Assembly (NCBI GenBank): GCA_028456385.1
Contig: JALNQF010000382.1
Span: forward strand, 1-37,435
Direction of reading: 5' to 3'
DNA: 37,435 nt
Source of the DNA: Ophiosphaerella korrae
Taxonomy: Eukaryota; Ascomycota; Dothideomycetes; Pleosporales; Phaeosphaeriaceae
The notes below the pieces were generated by a model. It made no database searches, was not told the DNA's origin, and was given only the letters and a program-made list of their open reading frames with translations. Every line of letters starts with the position of its first letter. Positions within the stretch are counted from its first letter, which is position 1. Both the position numbers and the translations under genes were made by a program. This document shows positions 1 through 11,925 of the stretch, piece by piece.

Positions 1-336
1 GGAGTTATCTCTTATATCTCTTATTTTCGCACTAATATTAGTAAGTTTACAACTTACTAATATTACAAACTTACTAACATTACAAAACTTACTAACATGT
101 TAGTAAGTTTATAACTTACTAACATCGTAAACTTACTAATATGTTAGTAAGTTTGTAACTTACTAATATCGCAAACTTACTAATATTTAACTACCTTTCT
201 ACTTTTAGTTAGCGCTTAGTAAGCTACTAGGTATATATACCTAGTACTTACTTAGATAGCTTTATCTACTATTTACTCTTTTTAGTTAATTATTAAAACT
301 ACCTTATTAAGTTATCTTACGTAAAGTCTACCTTAC
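1..336 (+). repeat. GyC LTR, left copy (cut by window edge)
   Basis: This stretch matches 17360-17626 along its whole length, including a shared block with the palindromic motif aggtatatatacct and the same ending (ccttaca here, ccttata there). The second copy follows a purine-rich tract and a degraded chromovirus integrase, so the repeat is an LTR. By comparison with that copy only about six bases are missing here at the window start. Positions 34-190 hold tandem inverted units built from gttagtaagttt and aacttactaac. This copy has more of them than the 17-kb copy, which explains its greater length. The TATA-like palindrome could be the promoter core, which is inference. It could be a 5' LTR, a 3' LTR or a solo LTR; the sequence to its right shows no polypurine tract. 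Confidence 0.75.
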
Positions 337-1233
337 AAATAGTTTACTTTAGGTTTAATAGCTACTAACGTAGAGATTAGTTTAGTAGGTAGCACGTACG
401 TAGTAGATATAGCAAGACTAAGGATTAGATAAATATTATAATATACTAGAGACTTAACTACTATTTTTTATACTTGTATTAGTTACTATAGTATTACTTA
501 GCTAATATTTTATAGTATTTAAGGTCTTCTTTAAAAGCTTTATAACTAGTAGCTAAGAGTTTAGACTACTATATAGGAGTCTTAATACCTAATACTAGAG
601 TGTAGTTAGCTATTACTAGAGCTCTAATTAGTTCTAGTCTCTAAATTAGCTAAGTAGAGGATTCTAGGTTAATTTTATCCTAAATATTATATACTACGTA
701 GCTAGATTACAGTTAAATTATCTATATAGTATAATCCTTATTAGTCTTTAATAATATAGTTAGATTACGTTAAGTTATACTAGCTATCTTGTTTTAGCTT
801 TAAGTTATAAGAGGGTAAGAGATTGTTACTTTTTACTAATACGCGTAGGGCTACTAGAAGGTAAGAGATTAGCACTTTTTACTAATACTCTTTATAGTGC
901 TTAGCTTAATACTTAGCTTAATACTTAAGTTAATGCTTAAGTTAATGCTTAAGTTAATACTTAAGTTAATACTCGAGTTAATACTTAAGTTAATACTTAA
1001 GTTAATACTCGAGTTAATGCTTAAGTTAATATAGGTAGATACTAGTTTACTTAACTTAGTTAAGGTAGTAAGACTCTTAATTATAAGATTTAAAGAAAGT
1101 TATAGTAGTTTAATAAAATAGCTTTTTTATAATAGCTATATAAGAGCCTTATTAGAGAGGGATACTAAGGCTTTTAGAAAAGCCCTTTTTTAGATTAATT
1201 ACTTATAACTTAAAAGTACTAGTATTGTAGGAT
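337..1233 (+). other. Possible GyC 5' internal region, no resolved gene
   Basis: This is AT-rich, TpA-rich sequence between the GyC LTR and the GyA element. I could not read a coherent protein in it. It contains two imperfect copies of a roughly 40-bp segment (about 806-845 and 858-895, sharing ggtaagagatt and actttttactaata) and the 12-bp tandem array listed separately. If the LTR at 1-336 is a 5' LTR, this would be the leader and start of gag of GyC, interrupted by GyA at 1234. That is inference from position only. Confidence 0.3.
900..1031. repeat. 12-bp tandem repeat, about 11 units
   Basis: The unit cttaagttaata is repeated head to tail about eleven times, with variants cttagcttaata and ctcgagttaatg. 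The ctcgag variants suggest the pre-mutation unit was richer in C and G and has been converted towards cttaag by RIP-type transitions. No protein repeat is evident. Confidence 0.85.
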
Positions 1234-1490
1234 TGTGTGCCTAATATAGATCTAGGGCCTAAGGGCTTATTAGTCTTAAGGAACTTAGACTTTATTAGCT
1301 AAACTAGTTCTAAACGTTATTTGTATTCCTATAGATTATATCCTGTAACCTAAAGGCTTATTACTACGCTCTCTCTTTTCCCTCTTCTTCTTAATAGTTT
1401 ACCTCTTTATAAGCCCTTAGTACTTGTATTTCTCTAGTAACTACCTACTCCCTTTTTTTTACTATTCCTTTCTTTATAATACTCTACTAT
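1234..1490 (-). repeat. GyA 3' LTR
   Basis: About 257 bp, near-identical to 11926-12184 and, inverted, to 21074-21329. The minus strand starts TATAGTAGAGTATT (TGTAGTAG in the 5' copy) and ends GGCACACA, giving TG...CA-type termini. This copy keeps tgtgtgcc where the other two read tatatact, so it has suffered fewer CpA-to-TpA changes at that end. Confidence 0.88.
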
Positions 1491-1504
1491 ATACCTCCCC
1501 CCTT
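1491..1504 (-). other. GyA polypurine tract
   Basis: The minus strand reads aaggggggaggtat immediately before the 3' LTR. This is the expected place and composition for the plus-strand primer of reverse transcription, and it fixes the orientation of GyA. Confidence 0.85.
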
Positions 1505-2299
1505 ATATAGAGCTTAGTCCTATTAAGCTACTATACTTAATTAAGAGCCTTTAGCCTAAAGAGAGGGTAAAACCTACTTTAACCTATAAACCCCTTTCTT
1601 ATTTTATTAGTAGTAAGGTACTTAAACCTTTAGATCTAAAATAATTTAGATTTGTAATTTAGCTCTACCCTATAAATAGTCTAGTATATAGCGCTAACTA
1701 TATATATAGTTAGAGAGCAACTTAGGCCTTCTAGCTTAAATATTAATATTAATAAAAGAGAATAAAGATATTAAGTCTCTAAGAGCTTTCTTCCTCTTAA
1801 ATAACTTATAGCCCTTTAGGTATTAGTTACTATATATTGTCTATAAACTACTAATCTAACTCTAGCTATAGCTATAACCTACTTAGGCCTACTCTAGGGG
1901 AACGCTAGCCTTATTAGCGCCGTTACCTAATATAAAGCTTAAGTTACGTTACTTCTATTTCTTTATATTAGCTATTGTTTTTATTTTAGAGCGTCTATAG
2001 CTTAAGACTTTAAAGATACTACTTTTATCTTCTACTTATAATTCCTTTCTCCTAAGGGCTCTAGATCTAATATCTAAGGGGTTGTTTGTAGAGTATTTAC
2101 GTAGTTTCTAGGTTATTTAATAAAATTTTTGTATAGACGTGTTATATAGCTTATATTAGTAGCTACTTATCTTCTTACTATTTCTTTTTACGCACGTTTT
2201 ATAAGCTATAGTAGTTTTTACCTTTCTATAATAGTTCTTTTACTTAATATATCTCTACTTACTAAATTCTTCTCTTACTTATTAATTTTTAATAGCTAG

Positions 2300-3480
2300 C
2301 TCTTTTCTTATATATATATATTTATTAGTTAAGCTAGCGTAGGGCCCTTAGGCTCTATATTTAAACGTCTTTACTAGTAGTTAAGCTCTTATAGTTATTT
2401 ACTCTTATAATTTTTAGTAAAGTTATAAATACTCTCTAGGGGCGTACTTAAACTTTATCTCTCTATTTTTTATTCTATTTTCTTCTTCTTTTCTTTAAGC
2501 TTATCTTAGCTACTCTATACTCTCTTACTAGTTTCTTAGCTCTATTCTCTTATTTGCTTTCTACTTTAATTATTATAGCTACCTTTAACTTCTAACTTAG
2601 GTCTTATATAGCTAGCTAGCTTAGCTAGAGTAACTATAGTAGTAATAATCCTTCTTAGCTACTTTATAACCTAGGTAGACTACTTTTAGGTTACTATTAA
2701 ACTAAGAGTAAAGCTTCTCGCCCTATTTCTATAATATATCGTTTCTAGTATAAGAGTAAGTATCTATCCTTCTTACTTATAGGCTCTTAGGTCTTGCTAA
2801 CTACGCTTTTCTCTTAGTTATTACTTATTTCCTTTACTACTCTCTCTTACTTAACTTACTTTATAACCTTCTTAACTAAGCCTTTAATGTCTTTAAAGAG
2901 CGTAACTTTAGCTAGCTTCTTTCCTTTATCTAAGAGTTCGTGTATACTTACTATAACAAGCGTAAGAATAGGGCTTACTAGTAGAATAGTCCTTATAACA
3001 TTTGTTCCTACAACCCTAATAGCCTCTTCTATACTTCTAATAGCTCTTAGTCTCTCTTCTACTAGCTATACTATTAGGTACGCTATTATAAGAGTTAAGA
3101 GATACCTACTTAAGACTTTTTAGCTACCTAGGCTACGCGCTTATAGAATCTTTCTTTAATTAATAATTCTTAAGAGATACAAGCCTATTATAAGGCTATA
3201 GTCTACGTAAGTTAGTATACTTAGAAGACTATTAGCCCTTATAGGGCCTTACTACTAGAGCTACTACTACTAGGCTCTAATAGGGCTATAGCTTGTAGTT
3301 CTAAGAAAGAAGGTAATTATAGCTATACTACCTATATTTATAGTAGTGTTAGATACTCTATTTTCTTTAATAATAAAGGTATTATCTACCTTAATAGCTC
3401 CTATATTTATTGTTATATTTAGGGCTATAATTATAAGTTAAGTAAGTCTTTAACTTTATTTTTCTTTTTACTTAATCTTA
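2300..3480 (-). pseudogene. GyA extra ORF downstream of integrase, unknown protein
   Basis: One minus-strand frame can be followed for roughly 390 codons. Nearly all its stops are TAA or TAG at places where CAA/CAG would fit, including a run that was probably polyglutamine near 3260. Readable pieces include VEERLRAIRSIEEAIRVVG (about 3010-3070) and HELLDKGKKLAKVTLFKDIK (about 2890-2950). Further down it becomes rich in Lys, Arg, Ser and presumed Gln, which suggests a charged or disordered C-terminal region. It lies on the same strand as pol, between integrase and the 3' LTR. I do not recognise the family. It could be an additional structural protein, captured host sequence, or a separate nested element. 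The frame is well supported by its openness in stop-rich DNA; its limits are approximate. Confidence 0.5.
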
Positions 3481-4929
3481 TCCTAATAGTCTTTTAGAGC
3501 TTAGCTAACGCGTTTTTAGTAGTCTAGTAGCTAAACGTAAGTAAGTACTTTCTTAGGTTAAGGGTTTTACTAAAAGTTACTACTATATTACTAAGCTCTT
3601 TAAGTAAGAGCGTACCTACGCTAATACTTTTATTCCTATAGCTACTTAGTTTTCTAGCTACTTTATTACTACGCCCTTTACGCGTAATACTATAGTAGCT
3701 AATATTTAGTATCTTATCTACTAAAACGTTTCCCTAAGTTATTAAGTAGCCTATAGGTATCTTCTTATAATACCTAGTAAGCTAGTGCATTTTTATAGGC
3801 TTAGGGCTTACCTAATAGTATGTAGTATAGATAAGCCTAAAGATAATAACTTTAAGACTTCTAGCTACTCTTATAGCCTTACTAATAATTTATTTTACTA
3901 CTAAGCCTATAGCTAGTGTCTCTAGAGTTATACTATACCTAAGAGTAAGTCTAATAGTTTTCTAGCTACTATTTTCTCTACTATAGATAAGGCCTACGTT
4001 TATTAGGTTTTTTTTAGTTCTTCTTACTCTTTATCTCTTTCTAGTATTAGTAAACACTCTTAAAGCGCTTCTTCTAGTAGTTCTAGCTTACTTTTAAGCT
4101 TTTATACTACTCTAAATTTTCTTTATTAACTACTAGCCCTTTAGGCTTTATAAGGTATACTCTTACGCCTTTTTTACTCTACTAACCTAGAGTTAGATAT
4201 AAGTTGCCTAAGTCTTAATAAAGGTTTAGGATATACTTATAGATACCTTATTAAGTCTCTTACTACTTTTACTCCTACTTCTAGCTACTATCTAGCTACT
4301 CTTTTAACTTCTTCTCTTTACGCTCTACCTTTTAGTAGTAGTATTCCTACTCTAGTCTATTCTTAATTTAATATAATAGGTTTAGGCTCCTTTAATTTTC
4401 TTTCTAGGGGCCCTTAGTCTTCTATTTCTATACTCTCTCTACCTCCTTAGTATTCTCTTAGCCTTCTACTTTAAAATCTTTAGCTTTAGAATTAGGATTA
4501 CTATTATACTTGTTATCTAGGTAGTATTTACTTTTAGCTACCTAAGTTTAGTCTTAGAAGTCTTCTCGCTACTCAAGCTTTTTCTTCTAGTTCTAAGGAT
4601 AGTAATTAGTAATAATAGGTAATATAAGGTTTTTTCTTCTTAGTATCTAAGTGCTAAGGCCTCTTTAGTTATTTGTTTTTAGAGAAAATTAACTAAGTTC
4701 TTTTCTTCTTATTACTAATTCTCCTATTTGCTTATAATACCTACTTGTTTCTTCCTCTATTTAGAATTTTTAGCTAATTCTTAGCTAAAATTAATCTCTT
4801 TATTAGGTTCCTTTTGTGCAAAGAATTTAAAGTTAGCTAGATTAAATTTAGGCTTTTGTACTAGGATTTAAACTAATTATAGCTAATAAGTTTATACTAG
4901 TAATAGTAAGTCCTATCTATATTATTCTT
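3481..4929 (-). other. GyA region between pol and extra ORF, coding unresolved
   Basis: This is purine-rich on the minus strand (many gaagaag-type stretches), suggesting Lys/Glu-rich coding sequence. All three minus frames show open stretches in places (for example KPKFNLANFKFFAQKE just below 4860) and no single frame wins, so indels are likely. It may be the upstream part of the extra ORF at 2300-3480 or the C-terminal tail of pol. Confidence 0.3.
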
Positions 4930-6100
4930 GTACTCGCCTACTTTGCTTTCTAAATACTAGCTCTATTAGTACTAGTTTATCTAATACTCCTTTAGGTTAC
5001 TCTTTAGCGTTAAGTAAAGCTTACCTTTCTTTTTATCTAACTATAAAATCTTTAGCTTCTAGCTCTAAATTTTCTAAGATATCTATTAGTTCCTACTAGC
5101 TTCGCTAGTAGAATTCTACTACTTTTACTCCTAGAGTATAGTTTCTAAACTTTATACTATCTAGGTTAGTAAGCTAGTACTATCTAGAGGGATGTAACTA
5201 GACAACTTAATAAGGGCCCTTCTACTAAGGTTAGAGTTTCTACTATCTAGATTTATTCTAGTTACTAAATAAGTCTTAGATAAGTACTAATATTCTCTTA
5301 AGTATATCTTTTATATATAACGTCTTTTTAGTATTAAACTATTCTTTACTTTCTTCTCTTAGCCTAATTATATAATCTATAGCTTCTTAGAGTCTATTAT
5401 TATATTTGTTAAACTACTAGGCTTATAATACTAGGAGCGTAGTAGTATTATAAACTTCTAACTACAAGAGGGTTTACTATATAGAGACGTAGAGTTTAAT
5501 AGGTAGGACTTATTCCTAGCTATATATAAAGTATATTAGTATCTCTCTAGTACTACGTTTTACTATAACTCTATCTACCTATAGCGCGTAAAGTAGATTA
5601 TCTACCTAATTACCTTTAATCTTTTAGAGAGCAGCTACTAACTCTTTATAGCTTCTTTTAATTATTCCTTAGCTTTAAGAGTAATAGGTACTTCTAATAA
5701 CCCTTTAGGTACTATATAAGTAAGTAAAGTTAGTAACTAGTCCTTTATTTTCTAGTCCTCTATCTACTATTATTTTAAATAGTACTCTCTATTTTAAAAA
5801 TATATCTTGTTTTAGGAACTTTGCGATAGCTTCTAATATATTAACTCTAAGAGCTTTAGCCTCTACGTATAAGCTTATAAGGTCCTAATATATAATTATA
5901 TATCTCTTACCTCCTTTACTATTAGGTATATAAACTATATCTAGTGTAATCTATTCTTATAGGACCTTAGGTCCCTAATTTAGGTATAGCTCTTCTTCTA
6001 CTATCTAAGGTAAATAAAATTAATATTCCTAGTAAGATTTTATATAAGTTTCTATATCTTTAAATATATTTAGCTAGTAATATTGCGTCTAGATCTTTCG
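4930..6100 (-). pseudogene. GyA integrase remnant
   Basis: The minus strand encodes a Ty3/gypsy integrase core. TLDIVYIPNSKGGKRYIIIY (about 5890-5960) is the first-Asp region. SLYVEAKALRVN follows just downstream. GLENKGLVTNF (about 5740-5770) matches the second-Asp segment. The third catalytic region is recognisable at about 5670-5720, with presumed Gln codons now stops. A C-terminal part with KGPY and later FRNYTLGVKVVEFY (about 5100-5160) matches the non-catalytic tail of this integrase group. I saw no chromodomain after it. It follows RT and RNase H in pol. It is inactivated by many RIP stops. Confidence 0.82.
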
Positions 6101-6499
6101 CTATATTCTTTCTTAGCCTTAGTATCTACTTTTATTATATAGTACTTTTAGAATCTTTACCTACTTTTTTTTTTTATCTACTACTCTTTTTAGTAAGTAC
6201 TATTTAAAGCCTTTAGCCTATAAGAGTCCTTATATAACCTTGTACTTTTGCGTATTTTTATAGAGCTTTTAGGTATCTATTCTACTTATTCTAGCTAGAG
6301 TTTATAGTATTACTAGCTATTTTATAATATTATGTAGAAAAGGCGTTTCTAGAGTGTCTAGTACGCTTAGGTTTATTTTTATCTTTAAGTATATAAATTC
6401 TAGGTCCTAAGGGCTTATCTATAGTAAGATAAAGGTTATAGACCCTAAATAGTAGTCTATAAATTCTTCTACGTCTTCTTTAAGCTCTTTTAGTAGCTA

Positions 6500-8100
6500 C
6501 TATCCTAGTAGCTCTAGTTACCTTAAGAGAGTATCTACTACTATATTCTTTTTCTTAGCTACGTACTTTATATTAAATTCCTATATATTTAGAAAGGTAA
6601 GTTATCTTGTAATTAAGGCTCTTAGGAAGTCGCTAGCGCTTTAATTAAGTTAATTTATAAGTATATAAGTATCTATTTCTACTATAAAATAAACTCTATA
6701 GATCTATAGGTAGAATTTCTTAAGTACTAGTAGTATAGCTTTATACTTATATTTTCTAGAATCTTAGTTACGCTCTAAAAGTAACTATACTCCTAATTTA
6801 TAGTATACTACGTTCTAATAGCTCTTTAGGTTTTCTTACTAGAGTACTACGCTCTAACCCTTTTTACTTCTATTAACTAATATAACAATTAGTCTAATAG
6901 GCTCGCTATAGTTTATAGAGACTAATACTAGTACACTAGTTAGTTAGGTTTTTAATTTATTTATAGTAAAAGAAGCTTCTTAACTCTATTTAAATTCTTT
7001 ATTCTTCTTTAGTAGCTTAAATAGTAGTGTTGCTATCTTAGTAAAACCTTTAATCTAGATTCTATAGTATACGCAAAAGCTAATAAATATTTAAACCTCT
7101 TTTAGAGATTTATAGGCTAGCTATTTAATTATCTTTTAAACCTTCTTATTAGCTAGGTACTAGCTCTCTTTATCTACTATATACTCTATAATCTCTATAG
7201 AGTTATAGTACTAATCTAATTTAAAACTTAAAGTAGTAGTACTAGCCCTCTTAAGGTTATACAAAACTTTATCTATATTAATAATATATTTACTAATAAA
7301 CCTTTAGATCCTAGGTTCTAGTAAGTCTAAGTTATAGTCTATTTTTAGGCCTTTTACTACAATGTTATCTATATATAATATATAGCTAGTTAGAATTAAT
7401 TCTTATAAGATTTTAGTTACTACTTATATAAACTTAGTAATAGAGTTTATAGTACCTATAAGTAGAGTATATTACTATACTAGTCTATAAGTTAGCGTAT
7501 AAAATACTATAAGTAGTCTAGAGTCCTAATAGAGCTCTACTTAATTATATCTAGAGAAGAAGTCTATTAAGGATACGACGTAGTAACCTATAAATTCCTC
7601 TAAGAATTTATCTAGGTTTAGAAGTAAGTTAGCGTCCCTAATAGTTATACTATTAGTGCGCTAGGTATTATTAATAAGTTAGTATCCTTAGTCCTTTTTC
7701 TTTACTAAGAACTAAGAGTTACTATATAAGCTTTTGCTTAATTTAAGGACTTCTTAGTCTAACTATTCTTAAATTATCTTATTAACTACTTCTCTTAGTT
7801 TATAAAGTATAGAGAAGCTATCCTCTTTCTAGGCCTTATAGGGTACTATATTAATTTAAACTAGTAGGATAATATTAGAGTAGATATAGCTTAATTCTAT
7901 AAAGTTAAAGCTTAACGCAGCTTCTTAATATAGAAAAACTTTAATTAGTATCTCTCTTTCTCTTAGCTATAGCTAGTTAGTAATCTTTATTTTTACTAGC
8001 TATTCTTCTATAACCTAAGTACCTATAGAAAAAAGAGTAGTCCTATTAGTAATATATTATTAGAATTATCTCTAGCTTTAGTTGTTATTTACTAGCTACT
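6500..8100 (-). pseudogene. GyA reverse transcriptase and RNase H remnant
   Basis: The RT catalytic box reads SYILYIDNIVVK on the minus strand at 7352-7387, a YIDD motif whose second Asp has become Asn. After it come GLKIDYNLDLLEP and RFISKYIINIDKVL (7260-7350), then IFISFCVYYRI (about 7070-7105), a sequence typical of one Ty3/gypsy group in fungi. RNase H follows at about 6500-6780, with KYKYKAILLVLKKFYL, VEIDTYILI and a terminal VVDTLLR corresponding to the ADALSR-type end. Domain order and spacing fit pol. The product cannot be made because of dozens of stops. Confidence 0.87.
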
Positions 8101-9350
8101 TAAGTTCTACTCTTACTTTTTAGTCTAATTAACCCTCTACTTAGTAGGGCTATACTAAGGAGTTATAGACTAGCTATACTTTTTTACCTTTTAACTTATA
8201 TATAGTGTTTAGCTTAAATTATAGTTCTACCTTTAATAAGCTCTTAGGTATCTATTTTCTTCTTTCTACTTATTTTTATATCCCTACAAGGTCTTCTAGG
8301 ATTTCTAAGATACTTTTATCTAGGGAAATACTAGCTTATTTTATTATTATTAGATCTACCTATAGATTATTCTATAATTCCTAGTATAGATACTAGGTGC
8401 TACTAATAGTTTTCTAGGCGTCTCTTTTTTATTTCTTTGTTTTCTAGGTATCTATTTATAGAACTCTACTCTTAGTAGTAGAGTTCTTTACTAGTTTTTC
8501 TATTATTATTATATTTATCTATTTTATACTTTCTATTCTATTAAATATTACTATAAACTTTATAGAAGTATTTTAATTTTTTAACTAAACTTTATAGTAT
8601 ATTTAGCTATTATCTTCTTATTTAAAAGAGTATTAACAATCTATTATAAATAGGTTCTTAAAGATTATTAGGTAAGAGAGACCTCTTATAATAAAGAAGT
8701 TAGACTAGACTTTAATACTTCTAATAATAACTAGTACGCCCTACACAATCTCTTTAAAGGACTCCTTTACTCTATTTATAGTAACTAGCTATACTCTAGC
8801 TATTTCTTTAGGTATAGAAGTTATACTTAAGCTAGTAGCTAGAGCTATTTTAAGGTAGATTATATTAAGTTCTACTCCTAAGTTAAGTAGGGCTAGTAGT
8901 CTAGTCTTATAGACCTAGATTATTACTTTTAGGTATTCTTTTCTAAGTTTTTTAATCCTACTAGGTTAGTTATATTCTAGGCGCTCTCTTACTATATTTA
9001 TATTAGCTACGAAACTAGTAGGGCGTATAAGTATAATAGGGGGTACCTTAGTAGAGGAGCCTAAAGGTTTATAGGCTCTACACCTAACAATTTTTCTATT
9101 TATAGCTTCTACTATTACTTAGTTAGGAATATTAGTATTTATTACGTATAGGTGTAGGCTATTCTAGGAGAGAGCTACTAGTAGTCTCTTAGGGCTCTAA
9201 AGCGTCTCTCCTAAGTCTTTAGTTATACTTACTATTACTTTTATATTTATAAACTCTTCTAACTTATTTACTATAAAAGTAGGCTTTGTAAGCTTTTTAA
9301 GAAGGTCTAGTATATTAGCTAGGAGTGTTTATATAAGTAGAAATACTAGC
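8101..9350 (-). pseudogene. GyA gag-pol linker / protease region remnant
   Basis: A minus-strand frame is open around 8940-9150, including VIVEAINRKIVRCRAYKPLG and PTSFVANINIVRERLEYN. The position between gag and RT is where the aspartic protease and the RT N-terminus should lie, but I could not see a clear DTG/DSG active-site motif. The assignment rests on position and frame openness only. Confidence 0.45.
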
Positions 9351-9699
9351 GCTTCTATAACTTTTTATATTACTTCTTTAGTATTTAGTTCTAGGGTGTT
9401 AATCTACCTAAGCTTTTTTACGTAGTTCTTTTATTTATCTATTTTTTTAAAAGGTTATTCTAGATCTATTTCTATTTTTATATTATTAAATTAGGTCTAC
9501 TTATATTTAAGGAATTTAGCCTCTTTTTTGTAATTGTTTCGCATAGCTAGAATAAGTACTAAGAGCTCTTAGGTCCTAAACCTTACTATAGTAATGTATG
9601 TAGTTTTAGTAATATCTTCTTCTACTAGATCTCCTTTTATTTTTAGTTACTATATCTAGAATCTATTGTATTTTTCTACGCTTACTATTCTATCTTCTT

Positions 9700-11660
9700 C
9701 TAAATTATCTATTACACCCCTAAGTAAGTTTATTACTACTATTATTTAAGGCTATACTAGCTATTATATTATAGAGTTTAGCGTTACTTAAGGGTTTATT
9801 TCTCTATACTTTAGGTCTTGCATTCTCTACTAGATATACTAGATTATTATATTGTTTTAGTTACCTCTTACTCTAATCTATTTAATAAACCCTTAGTAAG
9901 TTTACTCTATACCTTATTAGTATCTTCTAGTTTCTAGATTAAACTAAATCTATCTATTAAGTATTAAAGCTTTTCTTTCCTTATAGTTATTAACGTAGTA
10001 ATTTAGGTCTCTGTATTTAATGTAACTACAAAAGCCTAAACTTATACTTACTATATTATTCTAATACTAAGGTCCTACGTTATTCTAAAATAGTAGTAGA
10101 AGGTTCTTTTAAAATTATAGCCCTATCGCAAAAGGCGTTACTAACTATAGGTTTACTATAGCTTAAGGGATCTATAGATACTTATTTACTTTAATTTATC
10201 TTTCTATAACTAAGTATACCTCTAGTAGCTAGATAAGTTCTTAGGCTCTAGCGTTTAGGTTATTTATAGCTATAAGAGTAATTACTTAGAGTTTTATTAT
10301 TTTAAAGTATTCTATAAGATTATTAACTTCTAATTACGTAACTTCTATTCCTAGAAGTATTTAGACTCCCCTCTATCTTTAAGTCTAGTTATAAGAGTTA
10401 AGTATAAGCTTTATATTAGGAGGCCTAAATATTCCTTTAAGTATTATATATAGCTATTTCCTATAGCTTATAAGCTTTAGTGCGCTTATAGTTCCTTTAA
10501 AGGCTAAGTTAAAATATTTTACTTATAAGTCTCTCTATACTAGCTAGTTAAGGTACTTCTAGATTATTTAAAAGTTAAAGTCTTCTACGTTTTTATTATT
10601 TAGGTTATATTTATTAAAGACTTTTTATAGGTAGTACTTATTAAGTCTTTTTACTAAGTAGTATCTCTTTATAGCTTCTATAATTATTTTTACTCTCTAG
10701 TACTTTATAAACTAAAGGCTAAAGTTATTAAAGTAGTCTTAGAAAGAGAGGTTGTCTATAAGTAAGTATTACTATAGCTAAGTTTAGAGTACTTTTTCTA
10801 TCTCTTCTTGTTGTGCCTTATTAGACCCTTAGAACCTATTTCTTATTACTTCTCTAACCTTCGCCTAATCTTTAGCTTTCTCTACCTCTATAAACTTAGT
10901 TATACTTTATTTAATAATATCTTTTCTTATCTTATTACTAAACGCGATAATATTATAGATCTAGTCTCTAATAAGCTATCTATAAAAGATTACTCGTTCT
11001 TTAATACTATCTAGAAACTCTATTATATTAGTACTAGTAAACTTAAACTTCTTATCTATAAATAGGTTTTATTTACTAATATATACTCTACTACTCTATT
11101 CTACTATTATTTTAGTAGCTACTATAAGCTAGCTAAATATCTCTAAAGATATTTTAATTATTAGTTAGAGTATATTTAGAATAGTAGGGCTATTATCTAT
11201 TATTAGTGTACTAATTCTTTTAGGTATATCCTATAGTCTTTTAGGTATTAGGTTTAGGAGTCCTAAGTTATATAAAGAAGTTCTTAGCTAGTAGAGAGAT
11301 AGCTTTAGTGTAGTCTCTTTATTAGATAATAGGTTAGATCTTATAGCTTAAGATTACCTTATAATATTCTTTCCTTTACTACTCTTTTTATACGTTATTT
11401 GTCTATAATTATAGTGTACTACTTACTACTACTAGGCTATTTCTTCTTACTATACTACTTGTTATTCTATTCTATCCTTACTATTTTCTTACTAGTTGTT
11501 TTTCTATTTTAATATTCCTATTGTCTATACTTCTACTAGCTATTTATTAAGTACCTAAGGGCTTATTAGGAGCTTCTTTAATGTTTCCTATTAGCCTCTT
11601 TATTTTTAGCTAGTTATACTACTTACCTTTTATACTACCTATAGCCTCTTAGGTCTTAGG
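9700..11660 (-). pseudogene. GyA gag-like remnant
   Basis: The clearest part is 10430-10860 on the minus strand, a frame with readable pieces VREVIRNRF, YLLIDNLSF, DYFNNFSL, IIIEAIKRYYLVKRLNKYY and FNLAFKGTISALKLIS. The order and helix-rich character resemble the capsid region of Ty3/gypsy Gag, and the position between 5' LTR and pol agrees. Stops fall at presumed Gln/Trp codons. I could not place a CCHC zinc knuckle. The outer limits are a guess based on the distance to the LTR and to pol. Confidence 0.55.
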
Positions 11661-11674
11661 CTCTATATATTTGT

Positions 11675-11847
11675 AGCGTGTTCCTATTTTTATACTTGTA
11701 CTTATACTATACCTATTCCTATTCTTATACCTATTCTTGTGCCTATTCTTATACCTATACCTATACTTATTCTTATACTTATTCCTGTACCTATTCCTAT
11801 ACCTATTCCTATACTTATCTATTCCTATATCTATTCTTATACCTTAC
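11675..11847. repeat. 6-bp based minisatellite in GyA 5' region
   Basis: The plus strand is an irregular array of cctatt, cctata and cttata hexamers. On the minus strand it is ggtata/ggaata, which in one frame would encode an alternating Gly-Ile (before mutation probably Gly-Met/Thr) dipeptide. It lies in the GyA leader or the very start of gag. Confidence 0.75.
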
Positions 11848-11925
11848 GTAATAGTGCGTAAGCTAGCGCTCCTAAAGCTAAGGTTATAGGTTTAAGTTTT
11901 ATATTAGTTGCTATTTGTTATAGGG

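Noticed and set aside
900..1031. Regular short repeats that might suggest a CRISPR array
   Set aside because: The units are 12 bp and contiguous with no unique spacers, and the sequence context is fungal retrotransposon DNA, so this is a tandem satellite.
2887..3123. A 78-codon stop-free plus-strand ORF starting MSLKSVTL
   Set aside because: It overlaps the longer minus-strand frame of the GyA extra ORF, which stays readable for hundreds of codons with Gln-type stops. The plus ORF is Ser/Leu/Ile-rich low-complexity sequence typical of the complement of such DNA, with no ribosomal or domain support. An antisense GyA gene cannot be fully excluded, because the plus frame is also fairly open from about 2797 to 3440.
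4560..5290. A Gln-rich minus-strand frame reading like a separate gag-type protein
   Set aside because: Over 4930-5290 a different minus frame matches the integrase C-terminal region clearly, so the Gln-rich frame is an out-of-register shadow. Below 4930 no frame is convincing.
10808..11014. A 68-codon stop-free plus-strand ORF starting MLCLIRPL
   Set aside because: It lies antisense to the well-supported GyA gag frame on the minus strand and shows no domain of its own.
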